Program-made: the position numbers and the translations under genes | Shown: one piece after another, positions 35,068 through 43,795 of the stretch | Numbering within the stretch: position 1 is the stretch's first letter | Layout: every line of letters starts with the position of its first letter | Assembly: GCA_902363555.1 (NCBI GenBank) | Contig: CABJAM010000011.1 | Span: forward strand, 115,364-179,363 | Direction: 5' to 3' | From: Lachnospiraceae bacterium | GTDB taxonomy: Bacteria; Bacillota; Clostridia; Lachnospirales; Lachnospiraceae | Length of the DNA: 64,000 bases | Notes under the pieces: generated by a model | What the model was told of the DNA's origin: nothing | The model's database searches: none | The model's input: the letters and a program-made list of their open reading frames with translations, nothing else

Positions 35068-37701
35068 TTACGAATTTTTAATTTCTCCAAGAACTTTACA
35101 TAGCTGAGTTATATCCAGCGGCTTGCTGATATGCGTCGTCATTCCGGCGGCCAGCGCAGCGGATATGTCGTCGCTGAAAGCATTGGCCGTTGTGGCAATA
35201 ATGGGGATCGTGCCGGCCAGCGGATGCCCCGAAGCGCGGATACGCCGCGTGGCCTCATGCCCGTCCATCACCGGCATCTGTACATCCATCAAAATAGCAT
35301 CGTAATCCCCGGGCTTTGACATAAGAAATGCGTCCACCGCCTGCCGGCCATCTTCCACACAGTCCACCACAGCGCCATTCATATGTAAAAGAGTGGACAC
35401 GATCTCCTGATTCAGGGCATTGTCCTCGGCCACAAGCAGCCGCAGGCCATCCAGGGGTTTGTCCGCCGTTCTTTTTTCTCCACGCTCCAGCGGATGGCCT
35501 TTATGCGCCAGCGCTTCCCGGATGACGGTATAGGCCGATGAGCGGTAAAGCGGCTTTGGAAGAAAGCCATTGACACCGGCCGCCCGGGCTTCCTCCTCCA
35601 CCTCAGAAATATCATAAGCCGATATCATCACAATGGGAACGTCATTCCCCACCTCCCGGCGAATACGGCGGGTAACCTCAATGCCATCCATATCGGGCAT
35701 TTTCCAGTCAATAAGGCACAAATCGATATCCTGGCCCTGGCGATGCTTTTCTTTTACCAGAGCCACACCGTCAGCACCGGAAAGACGCCACTGCGCTTCG
35801 ATTTTGATCTTTTTCAGAAGTATAGCTGTCTGTTCGCAAACCTGCTGCTCGTCATCCACGATCAGCGCCTGGAGCCGCTGCTGTGCAAAATCCGGTTCAA
35901 GAAGTCGGCTGTCCTCCCCCTTTTGAAACGGCAGATCCACGATAAAGGCTGTTCCAACACCGGGCTCACTCTCAACCTGAATCTGACCGCCCATGAGTGT
36001 GATCAGGTTCCGGGTGATCGACATACCAAGCCCTGTGCCGCCGTAGCGTTTTGCGATGGAGGCGTCAGCCTGTTCAAATGGCGTAAATATCCTGTCAACG
36101 GCATCCTTTGTCATACCGATCCCGGTATCCGAAAGGACAAAGCGAAGGACATCGGTCGTACTTCCATTCCTGTGCCGTGTTACGTCCAGGCGGATGCTGC
36201 CCCCGGGCGCAGTAAATTTCACCGCATTGGAGCTGAGATTTAACAGGATCTGATTCAGCCGCAGGGAATCGCCGATAAAGATCGTATTTTCGCCAAAGCC
36301 ATCCATCGTTTCCCTAAATTCGATGCCCTTTCCTTTGGCCTGGGCATAAACGGTAGTTACAAAGCCATTCACGAGCTCAAAAATATCGAAGGGCTCATTT
36401 TGCAGCACCATCTTACTGCTCTCGATCTTTGACATATCCAGCACATCGTTGATCAGCATGAGCAAATGCTTGGAGGAGAAGGTGATTTTTGAAAGACAGT
36501 CCTCCACCCGGGCGGAATCTTTTACAGAAGCCGCGGCAATCGTGGTCATACCGATGATCGCATTTAAAGGCGTGCGGATCTCATGGCTCATTCGGGATAG
36601 AAATTCGCTTTTGGCCATATTGGCCCGCTCTGCCGTCTGCATGGCCTCCAAAAGCGCCTGGCGCGAACGGACCTCCTCGGTACGGTCGGAAAAGACGGTG
36701 ATGAGCTTCGGTGTGCGCAGATCCTCCACCCGATAGACCCGTATGAGCATCCATCGTTTTTCGCTATTGGGCTTCGTGTATTCCGCCAGTATTTCAAACG
36801 GCGAGGTAAAATGGGGATTGCAGACGCCACTTTGGAGCGCCTGAGCATCGGCTGTATTTAATCGCTCATAAAGGCTGCCCACATCTGTCATAGGGATTCC
36901 AAGAATCCTCCCAAGATTAAGCCCACGGTAGTTGATGACGCCAGTCGCTGCATCCTGGATGATAAATGCATCATCAATGCTCAGTGACAGACTGTCAAAA
37001 AGCTTATTGCGGTAAACCAGCTCCTTCCTCTGACGGTGAAGGACATACTGGGAGATCAGCAGCACCGCGATCATCAGGACCATGAGGACAATGGAACTGA
37101 TCAGGTTGGCCATGCGCACATGTTCTGCGGTAACACCGTAGCCGACTTTTTTTGCCTGGGCTGTGGCAATGACCGCCTCAGTCTGTTCCAGCGCCTGGTC
37201 ATAAAGAGGCTGAAGATGTTTCTGGGCATAAGCCTCGATCGCCTCCTCTGTGAGATCGGGCTGTCTGCAAAAGTCCAGATAAGCATCCTGCTCCGTCATT
37301 AAAAGCGCCAGCGTATTTTTAAGTGTCTGCACATCCTTTTCATCGCCCAGATACAACTGCTCCATCTGGGCAACGGGCTGCTCCAGCTCACCTGTAAGCT
37401 CCTCCAGCCGGCTGTGGGCGATCGACACATCCTCGTTATTATGGTGCCGCTTAAGACGCTCCGTGCGCAGACTCATTTCGGACACATAAAGCTTTACATT
37501 ACCGGCGGAAATCACCACCTCAAAGGGGTGGTTTGATATGATCTCAGTCTGCGCCGCCAGCTTGGCGGAGTTACTGATCGTTGTGATCAGATAGCAAAGC
37601 ATCAGCAAGATAAGAATACCTGTACTGATCACGCTGATGCGCTGGCTCAGCTCTACGGAGCGCTCCTTCTTTTGCTTATTATTTTTCTTTATATTTGGCA
37701 T
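35068..37701 (-). CDS. Hybrid sensor histidine kinase with two receiver domains
   Basis: 877-aa membrane kinase. Membrane segments lie at about 22-42 and 199-219, with an extracytoplasmic helical sensor between. A PAS-like region (about 235-350) precedes HisKA with the phosphorylated His373 in MSHEIRTPLNAIIG. The ATPase has N-box LNLSSNAVKF and GTGLGMSI. REC1 (about 610-730, Asp in LIDWKMPDMDG) and REC2 (about 750-873, Asp in LMDVQMPVMDG) follow. No Hpt domain is present and no partner regulator is adjacent. The start at 37701 has GAGGAAG upstream; an ATG 46 codons earlier would overlap the promoter boxes. Divergent from a GntR-type regulator. Confidence 0.9.
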   Translation of the reverse strand: MPNIKKNNKQKKERSVELSQRISVISTGILILLMLCYLITTISNSAKLAAQTEIISNHPFEVVISAGNVKLYVSEMSLRTERLKRHHNNEDVSIAHSRLEELTGELEQPVAQMEQLYLGDEKDVQTLKNTLALLMTEQDAYLDFCRQPDLTEEAIEAYAQKHLQPLYDQALEQTEAVIATAQAKKVGYGVTAEHVRMANLISSIVLMVLMIAVLLISQYVLHRQRKELVYRNKLFDSLSLSIDDAFIIQDAATGVINYRGLNLGRILGIPMTDVGSLYERLNTADAQALQSGVCNPHFTSPFEILAEYTKPNSEKRWMLIRVYRVEDLRTPKLITVFSDRTEEVRSRQALLEAMQTAERANMAKSEFLSRMSHEIRTPLNAIIGMTTIAAASVKDSARVEDCLSKITFSSKHLLMLINDVLDMSKIESSKMVLQNEPFDIFELVNGFVTTVYAQAKGKGIEFRETMDGFGENTIFIGDSLRLNQILLNLSSNAVKFTAPGGSIRLDVTRHRNGSTTDVLRFVLSDTGIGMTKDAVDRIFTPFEQADASIAKRYGGTGLGMSITRNLITLMGGQIQVESEPGVGTAFIVDLPFQKGEDSRLLEPDFAQQRLQALIVDDEQQVCEQTAILLKKIKIEAQWRLSGADGVALVKEKHRQGQDIDLCLIDWKMPDMDGIEVTRRIRREVGNDVPIVMISAYDISEVEEEARAAGVNGFLPKPLYRSSAYTVIREALAHKGHPLERGEKRTADKPLDGLRLLVAEDNALNQEIVSTLLHMNGAVVDCVEDGRQAVDAFLMSKPGDYDAILMDVQMPVMDGHEATRRIRASGHPLAGTIPIIATTANAFSDDISAALAAGMTTHISKPLDITQLCKVLGEIKNS

Positions 37702-37810
37702 AGATCCGGCTTCCTCACTTTTCCGGCGGCCTGCGTAACACTTCCCGATACGCGCGCCCAATCCAATATTTTTCCATAGCAGTTCATTGTTCACATGCAC
37801 ATATGTGCTA

Positions 37811-37839
37811 AGTATAGCAAATAAAAGAATAAATATCAA
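37811..37839 (-). promoter_or_regulatory. Promoter of the hybrid kinase gene
   Basis: Minus-strand -35 TTGATA (37834-37839) and -10 TATACT (37811-37816), 17-bp spacer. A perfect palindrome GCACATATGTGC (37797-37808) lies at the expected transcription start and could be an operator. Confidence 0.75.
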
Positions 37840-37862
37840 CGGTTCACAAATGTAAAAAAATA

Positions 37863-37892
37863 TTGTAGAAACCTGTTAGAAAATGGTATACT
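37863..37892 (+). promoter_or_regulatory. Promoter of the GntR-like regulator gene
   Basis: -35 TTGTAG (37863-37868) and -10 TATACT (37887-37892), 18-bp spacer, with SD GGAGGAA about 30 bp further on. Back-to-back with the kinase promoter. Confidence 0.65.
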
Positions 37893-37937
37893 AAATGTAT
37901 CACATGTTGTATTACCATAAGAATGGAGGAATCGATC

Positions 37938-39395
37938 ATGGAAAACAGTACGGAATTACGCACGGTTGTTCACAGCGTCCTGCTTAACCAGATACAATTT
38001 GGCGTCTATCATTGTAAGGATAAGCTTCCTACCATAGAGGAGACCGGAGCATGGCTCTGTGTATCGGTGGATACGGCACGTGCGGCATACCTGGAACTCA
38101 AGGAGGAGGGGTATATTACCCTGTCAAAAAACGTAGGTGCCACAGTAAAGGTCGATTACAGCGCTCAGGATACGGAGCAGTTTATCCAGACCTTTTTCGC
38201 GTCGCGCAAAACCGCCATATCCGACCTGGCAGATTCTATGAAGGCTTTGCTCTCAAACGCTCAGTGGCACAGTCTGAAAAAAGCTTCTCCCAAGCTGTTA
38301 ACAGCAATGAAGGAAAGCTTCCGCAAAAACTGCACCGTGGCTCCCTACGCCATGCTGGAACATCTCAATCAGAAGTACAATACGCTGGGAAACAGCATTC
38401 TCATGCGTCTCGTATGGCAGATGTTTATGTTTCTGCACGACCCGTTTTTCAGTATTGAAAAGAATGTGCAGTATTTTGAACACTCCGCAGATTATCTTCC
38501 CAGGTTATTATCCCCCTGCCGGAAAAACGATTGGCCTGCGCTGCGCACTGCTGTGAACACATCTATTGAACGGCTGGCATCAGCCCTTTCCAGATTTTAC
38601 GAGGACCAAATCACCATGGCTCCGCCTGAAAATGAGATCATGTTTAGCTGGAGCTCCTATAAAAAAAGCCACCAGTTATGCTATACCTTTGCCATGGAGC
38701 TTCTCATCGCCATCAACCGCGGGGTATATCCTGTGGACAGTCTGCTGCCATCCCAGAAGGCGCTGGCTGATCAGTATGGGATTTCACTGAGCACGGTCCG
38801 CAGGGCGTTTACGCTTCTTGACAGTGTGGGAGCTATAAAGTCCGCCAAATATGTGGGCACACAGGTGCTTCCGCTGGATAAAGGCATAGAAAACAGTGAT
38901 TTTACCAATCCTGTTCTCCGGCGCCGGCTTTTGGATATGGCCGAAAGTCTCCAACTGCTCGCCTTATCCGGAAAGGATGTCGCCCTGCTCACACTTTCCG
39001 CGCTTAATCCTGATGCGGTCGGGAAGCTGTGCCAGGACTTAAAAGAACACAGGCAGCAGCTCCGGGGAGAAACACTGTCCTACTTTGTTGTTAGCTTAAT
39101 CGCACAGGTGGCTCCCTATTCCACGATCCGCACCGTATATACCGAACTGTTAAGACAGTTCTTTTGGGCCTACGCCCTGCGCGGCATGAAAGGAAGCCAG
39201 GAATACATAAATACCATATATATGCCTTATACCGACGTGCTGATCGCGTCTCTGGAGAAAAAGGACTTCTCCCGATTCGCGGATCATCTGGAAGCACTTA
39301 TGATCTACGACCTGCGCAGTGTGGTGAGTACTTTAATACGGCTGGGTATCCCGGGCGCAGAAAGCATTTTGATCCCGGAAGAAAGCAGCCGCTGA
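37938..39395 (+). CDS. GntR-like regulator with two winged-helix domains
   Basis: About 485 aa. A first GntR-type winged helix at about 5-70 has KLPTIEETGAWLCVSVDTARAAYLELKEEGYI. A second at about 247-313 has LLPSQKALADQYGISLSTVRRAFTLLDSVGAI. The region between and the C-terminal 170 residues are helical and not recognised; no aminotransferase or UTRA effector domain is visible. The start at 37938 (MENSTELR) has SD GGAGGA. Divergent from the hybrid kinase gene, which it may control. Two DNA-binding domains in one chain is uncommon and may allow looping or binding of two half sites. Confidence 0.75.
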   Translation: MENSTELRTVVHSVLLNQIQFGVYHCKDKLPTIEETGAWLCVSVDTARAAYLELKEEGYITLSKNVGATVKVDYSAQDTEQFIQTFFASRKTAISDLADSMKALLSNAQWHSLKKASPKLLTAMKESFRKNCTVAPYAMLEHLNQKYNTLGNSILMRLVWQMFMFLHDPFFSIEKNVQYFEHSADYLPRLLSPCRKNDWPALRTAVNTSIERLASALSRFYEDQITMAPPENEIMFSWSSYKKSHQLCYTFAMELLIAINRGVYPVDSLLPSQKALADQYGISLSTVRRAFTLLDSVGAIKSAKYVGTQVLPLDKGIENSDFTNPVLRRRLLDMAESLQLLALSGKDVALLTLSALNPDAVGKLCQDLKEHRQQLRGETLSYFVVSLIAQVAPYSTIRTVYTELLRQFFWAYALRGMKGSQEYINTIYMPYTDVLIASLEKKDFSRFADHLEALMIYDLRSVVSTLIRLGIPGAESILIPEESSR

Positions 39396-39396
39396 C

Positions 39397-39441
39397 AAAA
39401 AAGAAGCCTTGTGAAAAATGGATTCACAAGACTTCTTTTTT
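39397..39441. terminator. Bidirectional terminator
   Basis: The arms AAAAAAGAAG-c-CTTGTGAA (39397-39415) and TTCACAAG-a-CTTCTTTTTT (39423-39441) form a strong hairpin with A- and T-tails. It ends both the GntR-like gene and the convergent aldo/keto reductase operon. Confidence 0.9.
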
Positions 39442-39443
39442 GA

Positions 39444-40577
39444 TTATCCGTTTAAACGCGCCGTAAAATCGGCCATAGCCCCGGAAATTTTTATTTGCTG
39501 CGGACATACCTTCTCACAGCTTTTGCAGCCGATGCAGGCCGACGGTTGTTTATCTTCCGGCACAGCCGATAAGGCCATGGGGGCGATAAATCCGCCGCCG
39601 GTAAAGCAGTGCTCGTTGTACAGCTCCAAAAGCGCCGGGATATTCAGCCCCTTCGGGCAATGGCTTGTGCAATATCGGCAGGCCGTGCATGGCAGCGCTA
39701 TTTTCTTGACCATATCCTGGGCAATGCCCAGCAGAGTGTCCATTTCTGTCACATTTAACGGCCAAAAAGTCTCCCACGTGCGGATATTTTCCTGAAGCTG
39801 TTCAAAGTCTGACATACCAGAGAGCACCATCGTCACCTCCGGCAGTGACTGAAGAAAGCGGAAGGCCCAGGCCGGTGTTCCCTCTTCCGGACGGAGCTGT
39901 TCCAGGCGCTTTGTGTGCTCCTCAGAAACAGTTGCCAGACGGCCGCCGCGCAGGGGCTCCATAACCCAGACCGGAATATGATGCTCTTTTAATAGCTTCA
40001 TCTTGGCTTTTGCATTCTGGAAGGTCCAGTCCAGATAATTTAACTGGATCTGGCAAAATTCCATCGCATCGCCGTAGGCGTCGAGAAAACGCTTCATCAC
40101 CTCATAGCTTCCGTGGGCGGAAAAGCCCAGATGACGGATACGGCCATTTTTCTTCTGCTCTGTGAGATACTCATAGATGCCGTGCTTTTCATCCAGATAA
40201 GCATCGATATTCATCTCGCATACATTGTGGAACAGATAAAAATCAAAATAGTCCACCTGGCATTTTTCCAGTTGCTTTTCAAAAATCTCCCCCACTTTAT
40301 CCATATTTGAAAGATCATAGCCCGGAAATTTCGTTGCCAGATAAAAGCTGTCGCGGGGGTAAGCACTGAGAGCCTTTCCCATGACCAGCTCAGAATTTCC
40401 ATTGTGATATCCCCATGCAGTATCGTAATAATTAATGCCGTGTTCCATGGCATAAGCCACCATCTGCTCCGTGGCCGCCTCATCGATCCTGGAATCATCG
40501 CCGTCGATCACCGGCAGGCGCATGGCGCCCATCCCCAGCGCCGATAATTTAAAATCCTGAAAATCCTTATAAATCAT
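39444..40577 (-). CDS. Aldo/keto reductase with C-terminal 4Fe-4S ferredoxin domain
   Basis: 377-aa oxidoreductase. The AKR barrel (about 1-280) has the N-terminal GMGAMRLPVI, catalytic Tyr in NYYDTAWGYHNGNSE, and LGFSAHGS. The C-terminal domain carries two cluster motifs, CTACRYCTSHCPKG and CIGCKSCEKVCPQQ, so electrons may come from ferredoxin rather than only NADPH. This fusion is common in anaerobic Clostridia; the substrate is unknown. Last gene of the operon before the bidirectional terminator. A GTAACAG/CTGTTAC hairpin lies just upstream of its SD. Confidence 0.88.
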   Translation of the reverse strand: MIYKDFQDFKLSALGMGAMRLPVIDGDDSRIDEAATEQMVAYAMEHGINYYDTAWGYHNGNSELVMGKALSAYPRDSFYLATKFPGYDLSNMDKVGEIFEKQLEKCQVDYFDFYLFHNVCEMNIDAYLDEKHGIYEYLTEQKKNGRIRHLGFSAHGSYEVMKRFLDAYGDAMEFCQIQLNYLDWTFQNAKAKMKLLKEHHIPVWVMEPLRGGRLATVSEEHTKRLEQLRPEEGTPAWAFRFLQSLPEVTMVLSGMSDFEQLQENIRTWETFWPLNVTEMDTLLGIAQDMVKKIALPCTACRYCTSHCPKGLNIPALLELYNEHCFTGGGFIAPMALSAVPEDKQPSACIGCKSCEKVCPQQIKISGAMADFTARLNG

Positions 40578-40623
40578 AAAATATTCCCCTTTCCGTAACA
40601 GTTTTTTAAGAGTCCGACTGTTA

Positions 40624-40675
40624 CCTTTAAACTCTGGTAAAATTTGTCGTCTTTAAACATTAGTAAAATTTGCCG
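40624..40675 (-). repeat. Tandem duplication of the patB 3' end
   Basis: Two adjacent 26-bp copies (40650-40675 and 40624-40649, 21 of 26 identical). The first holds the last codons of the aminotransferase gene (ANFTNV and stop); the second would encode TNFTRV and a stop. Confidence 0.8.
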
Positions 40676-41834
40676 TTTTAAATGCCTGAACGCCCTGGTT
40701 CAGACGGTTAAGGGCATCCTCAAGCCGAGCTCTGGGGCAGGCCGTGTTCATACGCATAAAGCTGGCGCCATTGCCACGGTACTGGCTTCCGGACGACAGG
40801 TATAAGCCGGTTTCCTCACGGATAAATTCACACAATCGCCCTGCATCGTTGGTAATCCTGTCGCAGTCCAGCCACAGCAGGTAGGTGGCCGGACCGGACA
40901 CAACCATAAGCTCTGGCACCTCTGCAGCCAGAAAATCCCGAACAAGCTTTTTATTTTCCTGCAAATACTGCCGCAGTGACTCCAGCCATTCTTCGCCCTC
41001 ATTAAACGCCGCCGTCACTGCGGTGACTGCAAACGAACCGGGCTCCGCGATCTCGTCGGAATTTAAGCCTCGCTCCATCTTCTGGCGCAGTCCTTCATCC
41101 GGGATGACCACCGCCGCCGACTGCATCCCGGCCAGATTAAACGCCTTACTGGCCGATATACAGGTCATACTGATGCCGGCGCATATATCCGAAGCGGATG
41201 CAAATGGGATATACTCAAAGCCCGGGGCGGTCAGGTCACAGTGGATCTCATCGGAAAGGACAAAAACATGATGCTTTTTGCAGAGCTGCCCGATACGTGC
41301 CAGCTCCTTGCGGCTCCATATTTTACCCACCGGATTGTGCGGATTGCACAGGATCATCATCGTTGTCTGAGGGTGCGACAGCTTTTCCTCCAGGTCGTCA
41401 AAATCGATGGAATACTCTCCGCCTTCATATTTCAGCCGGTTTTCCAACACATGTCTCCCATGATTTTCTATGGAATGAAAGAAAATGTCGTACACCGGCG
41501 TCTGCACCACAATATTATCTCCGGTATTGGTCATCCGCTTCACAGCGCAGGAAACCGCCGGTACGACGCCGGTACAAAAGATCAGCCATTCCCTCTGAAT
41601 ATGAAACTGATGCCGATTCTGCCACCAGCGCTCATAGGCTTCATACCATTCCTCCGGCACGATCTCATAGCCGAATATGCCGCGGCTGGCCCGCTCCATC
41701 ACCGCCCGGGTCACCGCCGGGGCGGTTTTAAAGTCCATATCCGCCACCCACAGGGGCAGCTCGTTTTCCTTCACATCCCATTTCAGGGAACCGGTATTTC
41801 TGCGGTCTTCTAAACGATCAAAGTCAAAATCCAT
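40653..41834 (-). CDS. PLP-dependent C-S lyase / aminotransferase, MalY/PatB type
   Basis: 393-aa fold-type I PLP enzyme; family members cleave cystathionine or cysteine conjugates at the beta carbon. The N-terminus DFDRLEDRRNTGSLKWD is typical. Also seen are ICNPHNPVG-like LCNPHNPVGKIWSRKEL, LSDEIHCDLTAPG, and the PLP lysine in SASKAFNLAGMQ. It ends FRMNTACPRARLEDALNRL. It follows the DUF3737 gene by 21 bp. The final codons and stop are repeated just after the gene. Substrate could be cystathionine or another cysteine thioether. Confidence 0.88.
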   Translation of the reverse strand: MDFDFDRLEDRRNTGSLKWDVKENELPLWVADMDFKTAPAVTRAVMERASRGIFGYEIVPEEWYEAYERWWQNRHQFHIQREWLIFCTGVVPAVSCAVKRMTNTGDNIVVQTPVYDIFFHSIENHGRHVLENRLKYEGGEYSIDFDDLEEKLSHPQTTMMILCNPHNPVGKIWSRKELARIGQLCKKHHVFVLSDEIHCDLTAPGFEYIPFASASDICAGISMTCISASKAFNLAGMQSAAVVIPDEGLRQKMERGLNSDEIAEPGSFAVTAVTAAFNEGEEWLESLRQYLQENKKLVRDFLAAEVPELMVVSGPATYLLWLDCDRITNDAGRLCEFIREETGLYLSSGSQYRGNGASFMRMNTACPRARLEDALNRLNQGVQAFKTANFTNV

Positions 41835-41855
41835 ACGTCCTCCTTTCGCTGCGTG

Positions 41856-42800
41856 TTAACCGGCCAGCTCTGTTTCGCTTCTGGTATGTTCTACGATTCG
41901 GGCAGTCGCTTCTGATTCGTTCCCATTTTGTCCTGCGCTTCGCCCGGCCAGCTCTGCTGTCCGCCCGGTAAGCTCGATCTGCGTATCCTTTTTGTTCATC
42001 TGCGGATTATCAAAGATCACTTCCCCGATATCCACGGCGCTGATTTTTCCGGCAATGGGATTTTTCACACTGTCGATTTTACTGTTGATTTCGGCATCCA
42101 CGGTGGAATATTCAAAGGCCAGGTCTGTGTTGAGCAGCCGGCAGTTTTTCATAACCACGTTATCCATATAGCACATTCCCTGGTTGCTTTCCACGGTGCA
42201 GTTGATCAGGGTTACATTTTTGGAATTCCAGCCCAGATACTGGCCGCCGATAAAGGAATCATAGACGGTCACATTTTCACAATTCCAGAAAGCGTCCTTG
42301 GACAAAAGCTTTGCATTGCGGATCGTGAGATTTCTGGCGCCGTCAAAGGAGTAATTCCCCGTCAGGGTGAAGCCGTTAAGCTCCATGTCCGAGCTGTTCA
42401 TGGCAAAATAATCGCCTGCTGCCGTGACATTTTCCATATAGACATGCTGGCAGTTCCACAGCGTTTCCGACGCATTGGGCATATCTACATTTTCCAGATG
42501 AATGTTCTGGCAGCGCCGGAAGGTTTTCGGGGCCTGGATGGTGATGTTTTTCATCGTCAGATGATTCGTATACCATATGCCGGCTCTGGCCGTCTCATAT
42601 AAAATGCTGTCAAAAACCTCCACATTACTACAATACCACAGCGGATATTTCCACTGGAACAAGCTGTTGCTTATTTTTAAATTCCGGCTCTCCTTTAATG
42701 GGGATTCGCCGTCGGCAAAAGTGCAGTAGGCCAGGTCCAGATCATGGCTCTGAAAAAGGGCCCGCTCACCGACAAATTTCTCCTGCTCATATTTTCTCAT
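41856..42800 (-). CDS. DUF3737 right-handed beta-helix protein
   Basis: 314-aa cytoplasmic-looking protein made of short repeats centred on N/D-rich turns (LKISNSLFQWKYPLWYC, VEVFDSILYETARAGIWYTN, NVTLINCTVESNQGMCYMDN), the DUF3737 pattern of a parallel beta-helix. Family function is unknown; it is often found beside acetyltransferases and AKR genes in gut Firmicutes. The final 35 or so residues after VIFDNPQM are low-complexity (TGRTAELAGRSAGQNGNE) with short DNA repeats, and look like an added tail. It follows the acetyltransferase gene by 6 bp. Confidence 0.8.
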   Translation of the reverse strand: MRKYEQEKFVGERALFQSHDLDLAYCTFADGESPLKESRNLKISNSLFQWKYPLWYCSNVEVFDSILYETARAGIWYTNHLTMKNITIQAPKTFRRCQNIHLENVDMPNASETLWNCQHVYMENVTAAGDYFAMNSSDMELNGFTLTGNYSFDGARNLTIRNAKLLSKDAFWNCENVTVYDSFIGGQYLGWNSKNVTLINCTVESNQGMCYMDNVVMKNCRLLNTDLAFEYSTVDAEINSKIDSVKNPIAGKISAVDIGEVIFDNPQMNKKDTQIELTGRTAELAGRSAGQNGNESEATARIVEHTRSETELAG

Positions 42801-42806
42801 ATTTAT

Positions 42807-43385
42807 TTACCTCCTGATCGATTTGATCCTTTTGATCACGCTGGCCGGTACGCCGGCCGCAACTGTATTTTCCGGGATATCTTTAGTAACCACTGCTCCG
42901 GCGGCAATGACTGCGTTATCACCGATGGTCACCCCCGGCGTAACAGTGACATTGGCACCCAGCCATACATTTTTGCCTATGACGATTGGCGAAGGCAGGG
43001 TCGTACTGCGCCTTGACGGGTCTATATCATGGTTCAATGTGGCCAGAACTGCGTTGTGGCCGACCAGCGCTCCGTCTCCCAACACGATCCCGCCCTGATC
43101 CTGAAAGCGGCAGCCGGAATTTATAAATACATTTTTACCAATAGTTATGTTTTTTCCACAGTCCGTATAAAAAGGCGGAAACATCCCAAAGGATTCATCC
43201 ACCGGTTTTCCTGTAAGCTCAGACATAAGGCTCCGGATTTCCTCCGGTCCATGGTAGGAGCCGTTAAGCTCGGCTGTTAAACGCATCGCTTCATTGCTCA
43301 GTCCGACCATAAATGTATGGATCGGTGAATCTACGGGGATTGGCTTCCCCGCATTGACATGTTCTAAAAATTCATCTAAATTCAT
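42807..43385 (-). CDS. Maltose/galactoside O-acetyltransferase-like hexapeptide enzyme
   Basis: Acetyl-CoA-dependent sugar O-acetyltransferase of the LacA/Maa group, 192 aa. The N-terminal Maa-type helix region has RLTAELNGSYHGPEEIRSLM; the left-handed beta helix has NINIG-type FINSGCRFQDQGGIVLGDGALVGHNAVLATLNH (catalytic His in the last part) and IVIGKNVWLGANVTVTPGVTIGDNAVIAAGAVV. SD GGAGG favours the second of two tandem ATGs (43385), which overlaps the upstream stop as TGATG. The acceptor sugar is unknown. Confidence 0.88.
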   Translation of the reverse strand: MNLDEFLEHVNAGKPIPVDSPIHTFMVGLSNEAMRLTAELNGSYHGPEEIRSLMSELTGKPVDESFGMFPPFYTDCGKNITIGKNVFINSGCRFQDQGGIVLGDGALVGHNAVLATLNHDIDPSRRSTTLPSPIVIGKNVWLGANVTVTPGVTIGDNAVIAAGAVVTKDIPENTVAAGVPASVIKRIKSIRR

Positions 43386-43615
43386 CATTTCCTCCGATTT
43401 TTTAATTGATAGATCAGATAATCCAGGCAGTCCAGTTTTTTCTGGCTTTCATGGATACATTCCAATAATTGGCATCTCTGCTTTGCCAGCAGCCGCAATT
43501 GAGCCGCCGTCTGCTCCTCACTTTGCAGCTCCATATACTTATCTATAAAATCGCAGGTACAGCCTGCATCCTCCAGATTGCAGACGACCGGATCCGGTTG
43601 TTTTTCCTGTTCCAC
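43385..43615 (-). CDS. 76-aa protein resembling the C-terminal part of MerR regulators
   Basis: GTG start at 43615 after AAGGGGGG. The second half (AAQLRLLAKQRCQLLECIHESQKKLDCLDYLIYQLKN) looks like the dimerisation helix and tail of MerR-family regulators. The DNA-binding winged helix is absent, and the first third is Cys-rich (VCNLEDAGCTCDFIDKY). It is coupled to the acetyltransferase by overlapping stop and start and has a good promoter. It may be a remnant of a full MerR gene or a functional small effector-binding protein; the sequence does not decide. Confidence 0.55.
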   Translation of the reverse strand: MEQEKQPDPVVCNLEDAGCTCDFIDKYMELQSEEQTAAQLRLLAKQRCQLLECIHESQKKLDCLDYLIYQLKNRRK

Positions 43616-43701
43616 CGCATCGCCCCCCTTTAGATTTATTATAATTTGCCTGGGATTCTCTCCAGAAGTTCCCAGCCTGCTTAACTATCCGGGCAATTAC
43701 T

Positions 43702-43730
43702 ATTATATGTAAATACGGTTAAAATAGCAA
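43702..43730 (-). promoter_or_regulatory. Promoter of the small-protein-to-AKR operon
   Basis: Minus-strand -35 TTGCTA (43725-43730) and consensus -10 TATAAT (43702-43707), 17-bp spacer. The leader holds a hairpin GCTGGGA/TCCCAGG at about 43645-43680. The IS30 element ends only about 65 bp further upstream. Confidence 0.7.
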
Positions 43731-43795
43731 ATAGTTATATCGAATAGTTTAATATAGTTGACAGGAATACCATTAAATTTTATACTATCCTCAGG

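Noticed and set aside
43645..43680. Riboswitch in the leader of the small-protein operon
   Set aside because: A single short hairpin with no conserved aptamer motif that I recognise.
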